A DNA stretch of 64,000 nucleotides from Pseudomonadota bacterium (GTDB taxonomy: Bacteria; Pseudomonadota; Alphaproteobacteria; Dongiales; Dongiaceae). The position numbers and the translations under genes were made by a program. The notes under the pieces were generated by a model, which was not told the origin of the DNA, did not search any database, and worked only from the letters and a program-made list of their open reading frames with translations. Where the stretch lies: NCBI GenBank assembly GCA_021792365.1, contig JAJYUT010000002.1, positions 372,001 to 436,000 of the forward strand, written 5' to 3'. Below are positions 46,315 through 55,233 of this stretch, piece after piece. Every line of letters begins with the position of its first letter. Position 1 is the stretch's first letter.

Positions 46315-47631
46315 ATGGGAGCTGGTACTCCGCCACTCAACGATGCCTTGCGCATTTCCGTGCGCGAACAGCGAAACACCGATTCAGTCCTCCGCATCGC
46401 CTCGTTCACGCTCGCCGCGGGACCGGTGAGTGTATTCTACAAGATCACGGGAGAAGTCCTGCCGCCGCCGCTGGAAGTTCTCGACTTCGCACTGGTGGCC
46501 GCGATCCATGTCGCGATGCGCGAAGGCCGCCCGGTGCACGTCGAAGGGCCGGTGACGGGCGCCCTCCTCCGCAGCCTTGAGGAATACCAGGAAATCTGGG
46601 CGCTGTGGCGACGGACGTACCGGCGCGTCCAGATCAGTGCCGATCAGGTTGTGTCGTCAACGGTTATCGACGACCGGCACGGGGTGTTCGCGATCTCCGG
46701 CGGCGTCGATGGCGCCTTCGCATTGCTGAAGCATCATTCCGGTCTTGCAGGCCCGCGCAATGTGCGCCCCGCCTGTGCCATGTTCGTGCATGGATTTGAC
46801 ATTCCGCTTCATGAGCAGGCCGCCTTCGGCCGGGCCCGCGACGGCATCGTCGAAATGGTTGCCCCGCTCGGCGTGCCTGTGACGATCGTGGAGACCAACT
46901 GGCGCGAAGCGCTCGGCCGGGACTGGGCCATGGATTGTCAGGTGGCACTCACCGCCTGTCTTCACCAGTTCCGGGGTGCCGCCAATGTAGGCGTCTGCGG
47001 CGCGGCCGACGATTATGCTCATATCACCGTTCCGCTGGGCTCCAATCCGGTCACCAATCACCTGCTGTCCGGCGGCGGCTTTGACATCATGACCGAAGGC
47101 GGAGCACTCACTCGGACCGACCGCGTGCGCGCCCTCTGCGATCACCCGCAGATCGCGGCGAAGCTGCGCGTCTGCTGGGAAGGTCCAAAGACCGGCAGGA
47201 ATTGCGGGCGCTGCGAGAAATGCATCAGGACCAAGCTCAACTTCATGGCGGTCGGGAGCGCGCCGCTCTGTTTCGATGGCCCACCCACCTTTCTCGACAT
47301 TCTGCGTATTAAGCTGCATGAGCCGAGCCAGGTGCAGTTCCTGCGGGAGATTGTGGCCGCCGCCAAGGCAAATGATGTCCGCGGTGCATGGCTGGTCGCC
47401 TTGCGACTGGCGATGGTGAAGAACAAGCTGGTGCTGCGATCCATGGCCCTGGAACGCCGCATCAGGAAGGTGCGTTACGTCCCGCGCACCATGCCGAGAA
47501 CGGCCGATCCGCGGGACGCCACGCCGCACGGAGGCGTTTCGCCAACCTCTGCTGCCGCCAAAACGCGGATAGCTGAGCGCGGCGGCCTCAATCGCCGGGT
47601 GACGGCCGCCCGGCGGGTCACCGATTTGTAA
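46315..47631 (+). CDS. QueC-like ATP-pyrophosphatase paralog 1, envelope locus
   Basis: 438 aa. Residues 128–133 read SGGVDG, a PP-loop whose usual final Ser (SGGxDS) is Gly. Near residues 287–303 is a Cys cluster C-x9-C-x2-C-x2-C (CWEGPKTGRNCGRCEKC) like the zinc site of QueC, the preQ0 synthase. The N-terminal 110 residues (LPPPLEVLDFALVAAIHVAM and following) form a second conserved region shared with paralog 2. Function is unknown; an adenylating or nucleotide-modifying step for surface glycan is a guess from the neighbours. GGAGGG precedes the ATG. Residues after about 395 are a poorly conserved basic tail. Confidence 0.75.
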   Translation: MGAGTPPLNDALRISVREQRNTDSVLRIASFTLAAGPVSVFYKITGEVLPPPLEVLDFALVAAIHVAMREGRPVHVEGPVTGALLRSLEEYQEIWALWRRTYRRVQISADQVVSSTVIDDRHGVFAISGGVDGAFALLKHHSGLAGPRNVRPACAMFVHGFDIPLHEQAAFGRARDGIVEMVAPLGVPVTIVETNWREALGRDWAMDCQVALTACLHQFRGAANVGVCGAADDYAHITVPLGSNPVTNHLLSGGGFDIMTEGGALTRTDRVRALCDHPQIAAKLRVCWEGPKTGRNCGRCEKCIRTKLNFMAVGSAPLCFDGPPTFLDILRIKLHEPSQVQFLREIVAAAKANDVRGAWLVALRLAMVKNKLVLRSMALERRIRKVRYVPRTMPRTADPRDATPHGGVSPTSAAAKTRIAERGGLNRRVTAARRVTDL

Positions 47632-47774
47632 CGCTTCGGCCAAGCAACACGCTGCTATTTCAAACACTCCCGTTCGCACCGGCTTGACACGTCATGTCAT
47701 TTCCGGCGCACGGAGTCCGGTGCGCCATTCACACCAGATCTGCGGCGCTACCTGTGGGATAGGATCGGGGGACG

Positions 47775-48983
47775 ATGACCGAGACCTTGCGCATTTCCGT
47801 CCACGAAGAACGGAACGCCCATTCGGTCGTGCGGACGGCGCTCTATCATTCGCCGGCCGGCTTGCGCCGCGTCTTCCATCAGCTCTCCGGCGACATCCTC
47901 CCGCCCCCCCTGGAAGTCTATGACTTTGCCGTCGTGGCGGTGGCATTCGCCGCCATGCGCGAAGGGCGACCGATCCATGTCGAAGGCCCGGTGACCGCGG
48001 AACTGCTGCGCAACCTGGAGGAGTTCCAGGAGGCCTGGGCGATGTGGCGGTCGGCCTACCGGCGCGTCCAGATCACCGCCGATCAAGTCCTCCCGCCTCA
48101 GCAGATGTCGGCCCGGTGCGGCGTATTCGCCCTCTCCGGTGGGGTCGACGGCACCTTCGCCCTGTTGCGGCACCATAGCGGCCGGGCCGGCCTGCGCACC
48201 GCGCCGCCGGTATGCGCCATGCTCGTGCAGGGGTTCGACATACCGCTGGACAATCAAGCGGCGTTCGAGCGTGCGCATGGCAGCATTTCCGACGTGATGC
48301 GCGCACTTGGGGTTCCGCTGGTCACGGTTCGCACCAACTGGCGGGAACAGCTTTGCAAGGACTGGCTCATGGAGTATCACGCCGCGCTGACTGCCTGCCT
48401 TTTCCAGTTTCGCGGACTTGCGAATGTCGGCGTGTGCGGCGCGGGCGAGGATTACTCGCAACTCGTCGTTCCCTGGGGATCGAACCCGGTCACCAATCAC
48501 CTGCTGTCCGGCGGCGGATTCCAGGTGCATACGGAAGGCGCTGGATTCACCCGAACGGAGCGCGTCCGCCTGATCTGCGACTATCCCGAAATCGCCGCGA
48601 AGCTTCGCGTCTGCTGGGAAGGTCCGAAGACCGGCGGCAATTGCGGCCGGTGCGAGAAGTGCATCCGGACCAAGCTGAATTTCTTGGCCAACCGGCAGGA
48701 GCCGCTCTGTTTCGACGGCAGGCCGACCCGCGCCCAGATCCTCGGCCTGACCGCGCGCAACCAGGTCCAGCTCGCCTTCCTGAGCGAGATATTGGCGTCC
48801 GCCAGGAAGAACGGCGCAAGCGGGCCATGGCTGGAGAGCCTTCGGCTGGCCATCGCGAAAAACCGCGTCATGCTGCCGGCCCGCAAGCTGGGGTGCCGGA
48901 TCGCAAGCAGAATCCGGCCGCTGCTCGGCAGCCAGGCCGTCGCGCGCAGATCGCGGCCCGTCCTCCAGCCTGGACAGAAATAG
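47775..48983 (+). CDS. QueC-like ATP-pyrophosphatase paralog 2, envelope locus
   Basis: 402 aa, collinear with paralog 1 over its whole length. The modified PP-loop SGGVDG is at 121–126, and Cys280, 290, 293 and 296 form the C-x9-C-x2-C-x2-C zinc-like site; GSNPVTNHLLSGGGF is identical in both. It starts 143 bases after paralog 1. Both lack the PP-loop Ser/Thr that binds the ATP phosphate in studied enzymes, so chemistry may differ from QueC. It ends one base before the convergent flippase gene. Confidence 0.75.
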   Translation: MTETLRISVHEERNAHSVVRTALYHSPAGLRRVFHQLSGDILPPPLEVYDFAVVAVAFAAMREGRPIHVEGPVTAELLRNLEEFQEAWAMWRSAYRRVQITADQVLPPQQMSARCGVFALSGGVDGTFALLRHHSGRAGLRTAPPVCAMLVQGFDIPLDNQAAFERAHGSISDVMRALGVPLVTVRTNWREQLCKDWLMEYHAALTACLFQFRGLANVGVCGAGEDYSQLVVPWGSNPVTNHLLSGGGFQVHTEGAGFTRTERVRLICDYPEIAAKLRVCWEGPKTGGNCGRCEKCIRTKLNFLANRQEPLCFDGRPTRAQILGLTARNQVQLAFLSEILASARKNGASGPWLESLRLAIAKNRVMLPARKLGCRIASRIRPLLGSQAVARRSRPVLQPGQK

Positions 48984-50549
48984 CTAGCGCTTCAGCGCCC
49001 GCGCGCGAAACGCCTTCACATGGCTGCGGGCAATCGCCCGCGCCTCGCCGGAGATCGCGTAGATCAGCACGCCATACGTCACCATGCCGGTCGCCACGCA
49101 GATCGCAATCGGCATCAGGCCGTTCGAGAAGCGCGGCTGCAATGCATCCATGAGGGCCCACACGACGGCGCCCATGACCAGCGAAGCCAGCAGCGGCTTG
49201 GCGATCGCGCCGAGCGCGTCCTGCGGCCGCAGCCCGGAGGCGCTGCGCAGCATCCATAGCTGGAACGGCAAGGCCAGGTAGGCGCGCACGACGTTGGCGC
49301 AGGCCACGGCGATCAGGCCGAAGGGCGCCGCGGCGAGCGCAAAAGCCACGGTGGAGACCAGTTGACCGAGGGCGAAGGTGCGCAGCGTCCCGGCCCGGCC
49401 CAGCGCCATCAGCATCGGCGAGGTGAAGCTGGACAGCGCGTAGGGCACCACCATAAGGCACATGATCTGCACCAGCGCGCCCGATGTCTCCCACTTCTCG
49501 CCGAAGATCGTGGGGATCGCCTCCGGCGCCAGCACGCCGAGCCCGACTAGCGCCGGACAGCTCAGCATCGCGCTCTTCGAAACCATCCAGCGATACGCCT
49601 TGATCAATTCCGTGCTGTCGCTCTGCAGGCGGGACAGCGTCTGCAAGGCGACGAAGTTGAACGGATTGACGGTGCCGGCGAGGACGAGCTCGGTGGTGCG
49701 CCGCGCCGTTCGATTGAGGCCGACCGCGGCGGCGCCGATGATGGAGCCCAGGATGAGGTCCATGGCCCGGCGCGGCAGCAGGCTCAGCACCTGGTGCAGG
49801 GCGATGTTGAACCCGAACGCCCAGATCGCGCGCAACTGCGGCACGGAGAAGTTGCGGCCGGGAAGCCAGGGATAGGCGTGCCACGACATGATGGTGTTGG
49901 CCGCCTCCGTGGCGAGGCGCTGCACCACCAGCGCCCAGATGCCCCATCCCGCGAGCGCCGCGGCGATGCCCGCCGCGCCGCCGATCGTACCGCTCACCAC
50001 CGATCGCAAGGCCAGGGACTTGTGGCCGAACTCGCGCAGGCGCAGCGACAGATGCGTCGCGCCGAGCGCAGCGAGCGGCAGCACGAAGCCCAGCCCCTGC
50101 ACCGGCCCGGTGGCACGGGAAAGCTCCAGCATCGCCATCACGGGCGGCGCCAGCAGCAGGACCGCAAAGGCCAGGACCAGCGACGAGACCAGGTTGGTCC
50201 AGAACACCGTGTCGGCCAGCGCCGGCGTCAACTTCTTGGCGCGCGGAATGTTCTGCACCATGCCGCCGATGGCGATGGCCCGGCCGATCTCCGCGACTGC
50301 CTGTGCGATTGCATAGATGCCAAAGTCCGCAGGCGAGAGCAGCCGCGCGAGAACAACGAAAACGACGAAAGCGAACACCTGGTCGGACAGGATGCGCAGT
50401 ATCGTCCACAGGATCGACCAGCGCGTCTTCCTTCTCAGTGTGTCGTTGTAGGATGCGGGCTTGTCGTCGTCTGGATCGGTGGGCTTCCTCAACTCGGAGC
50501 GCCTGGTGTTCTTTTGCGGCGCCGGTGGCTTGCCCGAAAGGATCGTCAT
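48984..50549 (-). CDS. Wzx-type polysaccharide flippase (MOP superfamily)
   Basis: 521 aa with about 12–14 membrane helices and a polar N-terminal 40 residues. It has the oligosaccharide-flippase pattern: FAFVVFVVLARLLSPADFGI near the first helices, GLGFVLPLAALGATHLSLRL, then GVLAPEAIPTIFGEKW. Members move lipid-linked oligosaccharide across the inner membrane for O-antigen, capsule or exopolysaccharide. Its presence defines the region as a probable envelope-glycan locus, though no sugar-nucleotide synthesis genes are present. Confidence 0.88.
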   Translation of the reverse strand: MTILSGKPPAPQKNTRRSELRKPTDPDDDKPASYNDTLRRKTRWSILWTILRILSDQVFAFVVFVVLARLLSPADFGIYAIAQAVAEIGRAIAIGGMVQNIPRAKKLTPALADTVFWTNLVSSLVLAFAVLLLAPPVMAMLELSRATGPVQGLGFVLPLAALGATHLSLRLREFGHKSLALRSVVSGTIGGAAGIAAALAGWGIWALVVQRLATEAANTIMSWHAYPWLPGRNFSVPQLRAIWAFGFNIALHQVLSLLPRRAMDLILGSIIGAAAVGLNRTARRTTELVLAGTVNPFNFVALQTLSRLQSDSTELIKAYRWMVSKSAMLSCPALVGLGVLAPEAIPTIFGEKWETSGALVQIMCLMVVPYALSSFTSPMLMALGRAGTLRTFALGQLVSTVAFALAAAPFGLIAVACANVVRAYLALPFQLWMLRSASGLRPQDALGAIAKPLLASLVMGAVVWALMDALQPRFSNGLMPIAICVATGMVTYGVLIYAISGEARAIARSHVKAFRARALKR

Positions 50550-50866
50550 GCACGGACCTTGTAGTGTTCACGCGCGCCGCTCCCGTCCTGGCCGCGGCGC
50601 GGGACCCTGTTACCAGATCGCCTACCAACCGGAAAGTCGTCGCGCCGCAGGAACGGTCCGTCCTCTCACAGGTCACCGCGCCGTGCGCCGATGTCACAAG
50701 GATGAAACAGGAAGGCCAAAGTCCTCGCCGGAGATGCACGGTGAAACCACTTTCACAAAGGGGATGAAATCCTGCGCCCCTTGTCATTGCGATTCGGCAT
50801 CCACACTTAAATGCGATGCGCGCAGATGTGCGCTGACTGTTCAGGCTGAGCGATTAAGGTTCCGAC
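50550..50866. promoter_or_regulatory. Divergent intergenic region with GTGAAA/TTTCAC dyad
   Basis: 317 bases between the flippase and ELM1-like genes. A perfect dyad GTGAAA-CCAC-TTTCAC spans 50741–50756, 110 bases before the ELM1-like start and 192 before the flippase start. The remainder contains no gene I can support. Confidence 0.45.
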
Positions 50867-52033
50867 TTGCATTCGACATTTCAGCCTACGATTTGGGCTC
50901 TTCTGACGCAGGCCCCGGGCGACAACGATCAGTGCCTGGCACTGCTGGAGGCGGTCGACCGCCCAACCGAGATCAAGCGGCTGGACTGGTCCGTGACTGA
51001 TGCGGAGGAAGAGCGCGCGATCACGAAGGAATTGTTGTCGGACAGTCCCGAAGCGCGACAATGGCGCGCGATGCTCGGCTTGTGCCCGCCATGGCCGCGC
51101 CTTGTGATCTGCTGCGGGCGGCGTTCGGACCGTGTGGCGTTCTGGATCAAGGAGCAATCGGGCGGCTACACCAGGATTGTATCGATCGGTCGCCCGCGCA
51201 AGGCGGTTGCGGCCTATGACCTGGTGATCGCCCTGCCTCAGTTCTCCGTGCCCGATCGCGCAAACGTCGTAAAGCTGCCTCTGCCGATGATGCGGCAGCG
51301 GTCTTCGGCGGGCGACGCCCACGCGCACCGCGCGAGCGTTCCGGTGCCGAAGCCGTGGTTCACGATTCTGCTAGGCGGCGAGGTCAAGCAGTTCGCGACG
51401 TCGCGCCGCGTGCTGATCGAGGCCGCGCGGCTGGCCCAGATGGCGGCGCACCATCACGACGGCTCGGTCGTCATCTCCACCTCCCGCCGCACGTCGCCGG
51501 CCCTGCTGGCGGCGGTGGAAGGGGTACTGGAGCGCCCCTACGTCTATCGCTGGTCCGGCGGGACGGCGGAGAATCCCTACGAGCGGTTGCTGCGGGAATC
51601 CGCGGCCCTGTTCGTGACGGCGGACAGTGCGTCGATGATCCTCGATTGCTGCGCGTCGGGCACGCCGACCTATGTGATCGAATATCCCGAGCGATTCGAA
51701 CTACGCGCCCGCTTGCGCCGCGGGATGTTCCGGCGCGTGCGCGGGGTGATCGCCCGGTTCCGTCACTGGGGCTTCCAGCAAACCGGCGATCAACTGGAGC
51801 AGGCCCAGGAATGGCTGCACGCGCGGCACGTCCTGCGCTACCCGCGGGACCTGCGGCAGTTCCACGCCTCGATCTACGACATGGGGCTGGCCCGCCCCGT
51901 CTCGGCATACGATCCCGCGATCCTGCCCCGGCCGCGCCGTCCGGCGAACGATCTCGTCAAGGCCTCGGGCATTCAGGCGGTGGCCGCACGATGCCGGGCG
52001 CTGCTGCGACCTCCAGCCATCGCCGCGGAATAG
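50867..52033 (+). CDS. ELM1/GtrOC1-family putative glycosyltransferase
   Basis: 388 aa. TTG start at 50867 with AAGG seven bases upstream; the family motif WALLTQAPGDNDQCLAL begins within ten residues, so little N-terminus is missing. Other features: RLVICCGRRSDRV, FTILLGGEVKQFATS, VVISTSRRTSPALL and the sugar-nucleotide-like pocket LFVTADSASMILDCCASGTP. The family (formerly DUF1022) is named after a plant mitochondrial fission factor; bacterial members resemble GT-B glycosyltransferases of lipid A or outer core. The adjacent flippase supports an envelope role. Confidence 0.82.
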   Translation: MHSTFQPTIWALLTQAPGDNDQCLALLEAVDRPTEIKRLDWSVTDAEEERAITKELLSDSPEARQWRAMLGLCPPWPRLVICCGRRSDRVAFWIKEQSGGYTRIVSIGRPRKAVAAYDLVIALPQFSVPDRANVVKLPLPMMRQRSSAGDAHAHRASVPVPKPWFTILLGGEVKQFATSRRVLIEAARLAQMAAHHHDGSVVISTSRRTSPALLAAVEGVLERPYVYRWSGGTAENPYERLLRESAALFVTADSASMILDCCASGTPTYVIEYPERFELRARLRRGMFRRVRGVIARFRHWGFQQTGDQLEQAQEWLHARHVLRYPRDLRQFHASIYDMGLARPVSAYDPAILPRPRRPANDLVKASGIQAVAARCRALLRPPAIAAE

Positions 52034-52109
52034 CGGTCGTCCGAATGCGCCCGCCGCTGCGGGCGATGCCTTTTGACGAGGCATGGCCGACCGATTGCAG
52101 TCCTGCGTA

Positions 52110-53681
52110 TCAGATCTCGTTCTTTCCCATCTTGTCCGCGATGTAGTCCGCCTGCCGGATCGCCAGCGCTACGATGGTGAGCGTGGGATTCTCCGCCGCC
52201 CCCGTCGTGAACTGGCTGCCGTCGGAGATGAACAGGTTCGCGATGTCGTGAGTCTGGCCATGCTTGTTCACCACGCCGTCGCTCGCCTTCCCGCTCATGC
52301 GGTTGGTGCCGAGATTGTGCGTGGAGGGATAAGGCGGCGTGCGGAATGTCTGCACCGCACCCACGGCTTCGTAGACGGCGCTCCCCTGCTTGTAGGCGTG
52401 CTCGCGCATCGCGATGTCGTTGGGATGATCATCGAAATGCACGTTGGGCACCGGCAGGCCGTATTGGTCCTTCTCGGTCGCATGCAATGTGATGGCGTTC
52501 TTCTCCTGCGGCATGTCCTCGCCCACGAGCCACATGCCGGCCATGTTGGCATAGCCTTCCATGGCGCTGCTGAAATCGCGGCCCCAGGCTCCGGGATCGA
52601 GGAACGCCGCCATGAACGGCACGCCGAGGGAGAGCGTCTCCATCTCGTAGCCGCCGACGAAGCCGCGCTCCGGCTTGTTCTCCGCCTCGTCCTTGATGAT
52701 GCCGGCCATGGTCGTCCCGCGGTGCATGTGCACGGGCTTGTCGAAGATTGCATAGACGGATCCCGTCATGTGGCGCATGTAGTTCCGGCCGACCTGGCCC
52801 GAGGAGTTCGCGAGCCCGTCGGGGAACTTCGCCGATGCCGAGTTGAGCAGCAGCCGCGGACTCTCGATCGAGTTGCCGGCGACCGCCACCACGCGCGCCT
52901 TCTGAACATGTTGATTGCCGTCTTTGTCGGCATAGAGCACGCCCGTCACCTTGCCGGAATCATTGTGCTGGATCTGCAGGGCCTGGCTGCTGGGCCGCAC
53001 TTCCATGTTGCCGGTCGTCTCTCCCTTGGGGATCTCGGTATAGAGCGTCGACCACTTCGCGCCGGACTTGCAGCCCTGGAAGCAGAAGCCGATCTGCTGG
53101 CAGGCGCCACGCCCGTCGCGCGGCTGCGAGTTGATCGCCATGTTCCCGGTGTGGAAGTCCTTGTAGCCGAGCTTCTTCGCGCCGGCGGCGAGAACACGGA
53201 AATTGTTGTTGCCCGGCAGGCGCGGGATGCCGTGAGTGCCGGTGACGCCCATCTTGTCTTCCGCGCGGTCGTAATAGGGCTCCATCTCGGCGAGCGAGAT
53301 CGGCCAGTCGAGCAGATTGGCGCCGGCGATATCTCCATAGGCCGATTTCACCCTGAACTCATGCTCCTGGAACCGCAGCGAAGCGCCGGCCCAATGCACC
53401 GTCGATCCGCCGACCGCCTTCACGATCCAGGCCGGCAAGCCGGAGAAGTCCTTCGCCACGCGCCAGCTTCCCGAGGTGGTGCGCTTGTCGAGCCAAGAGA
53501 TCTGGCTGAACATGCCCCACTCGTCGTTGCTGAAATCCTCGATCTCGTGCCGGCCGCCTGCCTCCAGCAGCACGACCTTCACGCCCTTCTGCGCCAGCTC
53601 GTTGGACAGCGTTCCGCCGCCCGCGCCCGAGCCGATCACCACCACCACGCTGTCGTCGTTCAGTTCGAATTTCGCGGCCAT
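52110..53681 (-). CDS. GMC-family dehydrogenase with predicted 3Fe-4S motif
   Basis: 523 aa. FAD-binding VVVVIGSGAGGGTLSNELA lies at residues 12–30, STVHWAGASLRF near 93–104 and the C-terminal GMC signature ISDGSQFTTGAAENPTLTI. Cys194, Cys200 and Cys204 form C-x5-C-x3-C, the spacing of the [3Fe-4S] ligands in bacterial FAD-glucose dehydrogenase alpha subunits. That enzyme works in the periplasm with a Tat small subunit and a cytochrome. The small-subunit gene is 15 bases upstream. Substrate (sugar, polyol or gluconate type) cannot be read from sequence. Confidence 0.9.
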   Translation of the reverse strand: MAAKFELNDDSVVVVIGSGAGGGTLSNELAQKGVKVVLLEAGGRHEIEDFSNDEWGMFSQISWLDKRTTSGSWRVAKDFSGLPAWIVKAVGGSTVHWAGASLRFQEHEFRVKSAYGDIAGANLLDWPISLAEMEPYYDRAEDKMGVTGTHGIPRLPGNNNFRVLAAGAKKLGYKDFHTGNMAINSQPRDGRGACQQIGFCFQGCKSGAKWSTLYTEIPKGETTGNMEVRPSSQALQIQHNDSGKVTGVLYADKDGNQHVQKARVVAVAGNSIESPRLLLNSASAKFPDGLANSSGQVGRNYMRHMTGSVYAIFDKPVHMHRGTTMAGIIKDEAENKPERGFVGGYEMETLSLGVPFMAAFLDPGAWGRDFSSAMEGYANMAGMWLVGEDMPQEKNAITLHATEKDQYGLPVPNVHFDDHPNDIAMREHAYKQGSAVYEAVGAVQTFRTPPYPSTHNLGTNRMSGKASDGVVNKHGQTHDIANLFISDGSQFTTGAAENPTLTIVALAIRQADYIADKMGKNEI

Positions 53682-53696
53682 GATTGCGATCCTTCC

Positions 53697-54212
53697 TCAG
53701 GCGTCCTGCAGCCAGTCGATGTCGTCGAAGCCGCGGTTGATGTAACCGCCGAGCTCAGCGGACGGACCTTCGTAGCCCAGCACCTTCCAGACATCCGGGT
53801 TGTTGTAGATGCCGACGACGCATTCGCCGCGCACGGTCTGGAAGGGCGCGGAGCCTTCGATATCCTTCAGCACTGCTTCCTGGCCGGCCGCGTCCAGTGT
53901 CTCGAACTTCTTCTCTTTCAGCGCGGCGGCGCCTTCCTGCAGCGAGCGCAGGAGCGCCGGATCGGCCGACGCCTTTTCATCCAGGCCGTGGATCACCTTG
54001 CCGTAGATCGAGTCGTCGAGCATGGCGTGCGGATAGGTCGCGCGCGCCATGCGCACCAGCATCGCCGCCTCGTCGCCGGTCAGCGCCTTGGTGGACATGG
54101 CCCAGGCGCCGTTGCCGCCGATGACCAGATTTCCGCCGGCCACCAGCACCATGGCGCCCGCGGCCGACGTCGTCGCCAGAAAGGCGCGACGCCCCATCAC
54201 GCTCTTAGCCAT
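53697..54212 (-). CDS. Tat-secreted small subunit of GMC dehydrogenase
   Basis: 171 aa, the size of gamma subunits of FAD-glucose/sorbitol dehydrogenases (gluconate 2-dehydrogenase subunit 3 family). The twin-arginine signal is MGRRAFLATTSAAGAMVLVA at about residues 6–25. The mature part has RATYPHAML and GYINRGFDDIDWLQDA. The GMC subunit lacks its own signal peptide, so this protein probably carries it through the Tat pathway in a folded complex. Confidence 0.85.
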   Translation of the reverse strand: MAKSVMGRRAFLATTSAAGAMVLVAGGNLVIGGNGAWAMSTKALTGDEAAMLVRMARATYPHAMLDDSIYGKVIHGLDEKASADPALLRSLQEGAAALKEKKFETLDAAGQEAVLKDIEGSAPFQTVRGECVVGIYNNPDVWKVLGYEGPSAELGGYINRGFDDIDWLQDA

Positions 54213-54260
54213 CTCGTTTCCTCCGCTTGTTTACGCCGCGTTTAACGCGGTCATCTCTTG

Positions 54261-54656
54261 TCAGCGATAGCGGCCGTGCCGCTGTAAAACCTCGATCTTG
54301 TAGCCGTCGGGATCCTGGACGAAGAAGAAGCGGGCCATCAGCGCGCCCTCGCGATGGAACTCCTTGATGGGGTTCGGATTGAGGCCGTTCTCCGTGAAAC
54401 GGCGATGCTCGCCATCAAGATCCGCGACCGCGATCGCGACATGGCCGTACCCGTCGCCGTGGGTGTAGGGCTCCACCCGGCCGTGATTCCAGGTCAGCTC
54501 GATTTCGAAATCGTTCTCAGGATTGCGCAGATAGACGAGCGTGAAGCCGTCGAAATCGAACCGGTCCGCCGGTGCCAGTCCGAACGCCGTGTCATAGAAC
54601 CTCATCGACGCGTCCAGGTCGCGGACGCGGATCATGCTGTGGATGATCTTCGCCAT
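54261..54656 (-). CDS. Glyoxalase I-like VOC protein
   Basis: 131 aa from ATG 54656 (MAKIIHSMIRVRDLDASMRF), with GGAGAAGG upstream. Metal ligands of GloA-type glyoxalase are plausible: His6 in IIHSMIRV, Glu in FEIELTWN, His in GYGHVAIAV and Glu in GYKIEVLQ. The family isomerises the hemithioacetal of methylglyoxal and glutathione. It lies between the GMC pair and a ribbon-helix-helix gene on the same strand. Confidence 0.85.
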   Translation of the reverse strand: MAKIIHSMIRVRDLDASMRFYDTAFGLAPADRFDFDGFTLVYLRNPENDFEIELTWNHGRVEPYTHGDGYGHVAIAVADLDGEHRRFTENGLNPNPIKEFHREGALMARFFFVQDPDGYKIEVLQRHGRYR

Positions 54657-54763
54657 GCCTTCTCCCAAGCTCGCAAGGCAAAGCTTAAGAGCGTAGCGCG
54701 CGGACGGGTGTTATCCGATTACTACACAGCAGGTTGTTGCTGCACTTCGCAGTGCAGCATTGG

Positions 54764-55084
54764 TCACGCCACCTTCCTTTCGCCGGCCAAGTCGTCATGC
54801 GCATATTGGACAAGTGCCATGTCCTTGTTGCGCTCGATGAAGGCGGCGCAGGTCACGCGCAGCAGCGAGGTGAAATTGCCCACCTCGCCGCGCAATTCCA
54901 GCACCTCGTCGTGCAGCGTGGCGATGAAGCGACCGGTCGACATGCCTTCGCGCTTGGCGATCTGGTCCAGGATCGACCAGAACAGGGCTTCCAGGCGGAT
55001 GCTGGTGCTGAATCCGTTCAGCCGCACGGAGCGGGTAATCGTTTGATAGATTGCGGGATCTTGGCTCGCGAACACGTGACACAT
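54764..55084 (-). CDS. Ribbon-helix-helix domain protein
   Basis: 106 aa. Residues about 18–65 (RSVRLNGFSTSIRLEALFWS and following, then AKREGMSTGRFIATLHDEVL) resemble the RHH_4 type found in alphaproteobacteria. These are small predicted DNA-binding or regulatory proteins with unknown targets. It is on the same strand as the GMC cluster, but a 107-base gap separates it from the glyoxalase, so its own promoter is possible. Confidence 0.85.
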   Translation of the reverse strand: MCHVFASQDPAIYQTITRSVRLNGFSTSIRLEALFWSILDQIAKREGMSTGRFIATLHDEVLELRGEVGNFTSLLRVTCAAFIERNKDMALVQYAHDDLAGERKVA

Positions 55085-55233
55085 GGCGGTGGCTCCTCCC
55101 AGATCGGCCCGTTTTGGGCTCGTGACGCTTGCGCTTTCCTTCCGGCAACCTGCTGCGCCGGCTCAAGGAACAGTAAACCCTTTGCGACCGCAATCAAAGT
55201 CGCCGTAGGGCCAGGGTCGAGCGGTTCAAAAGG

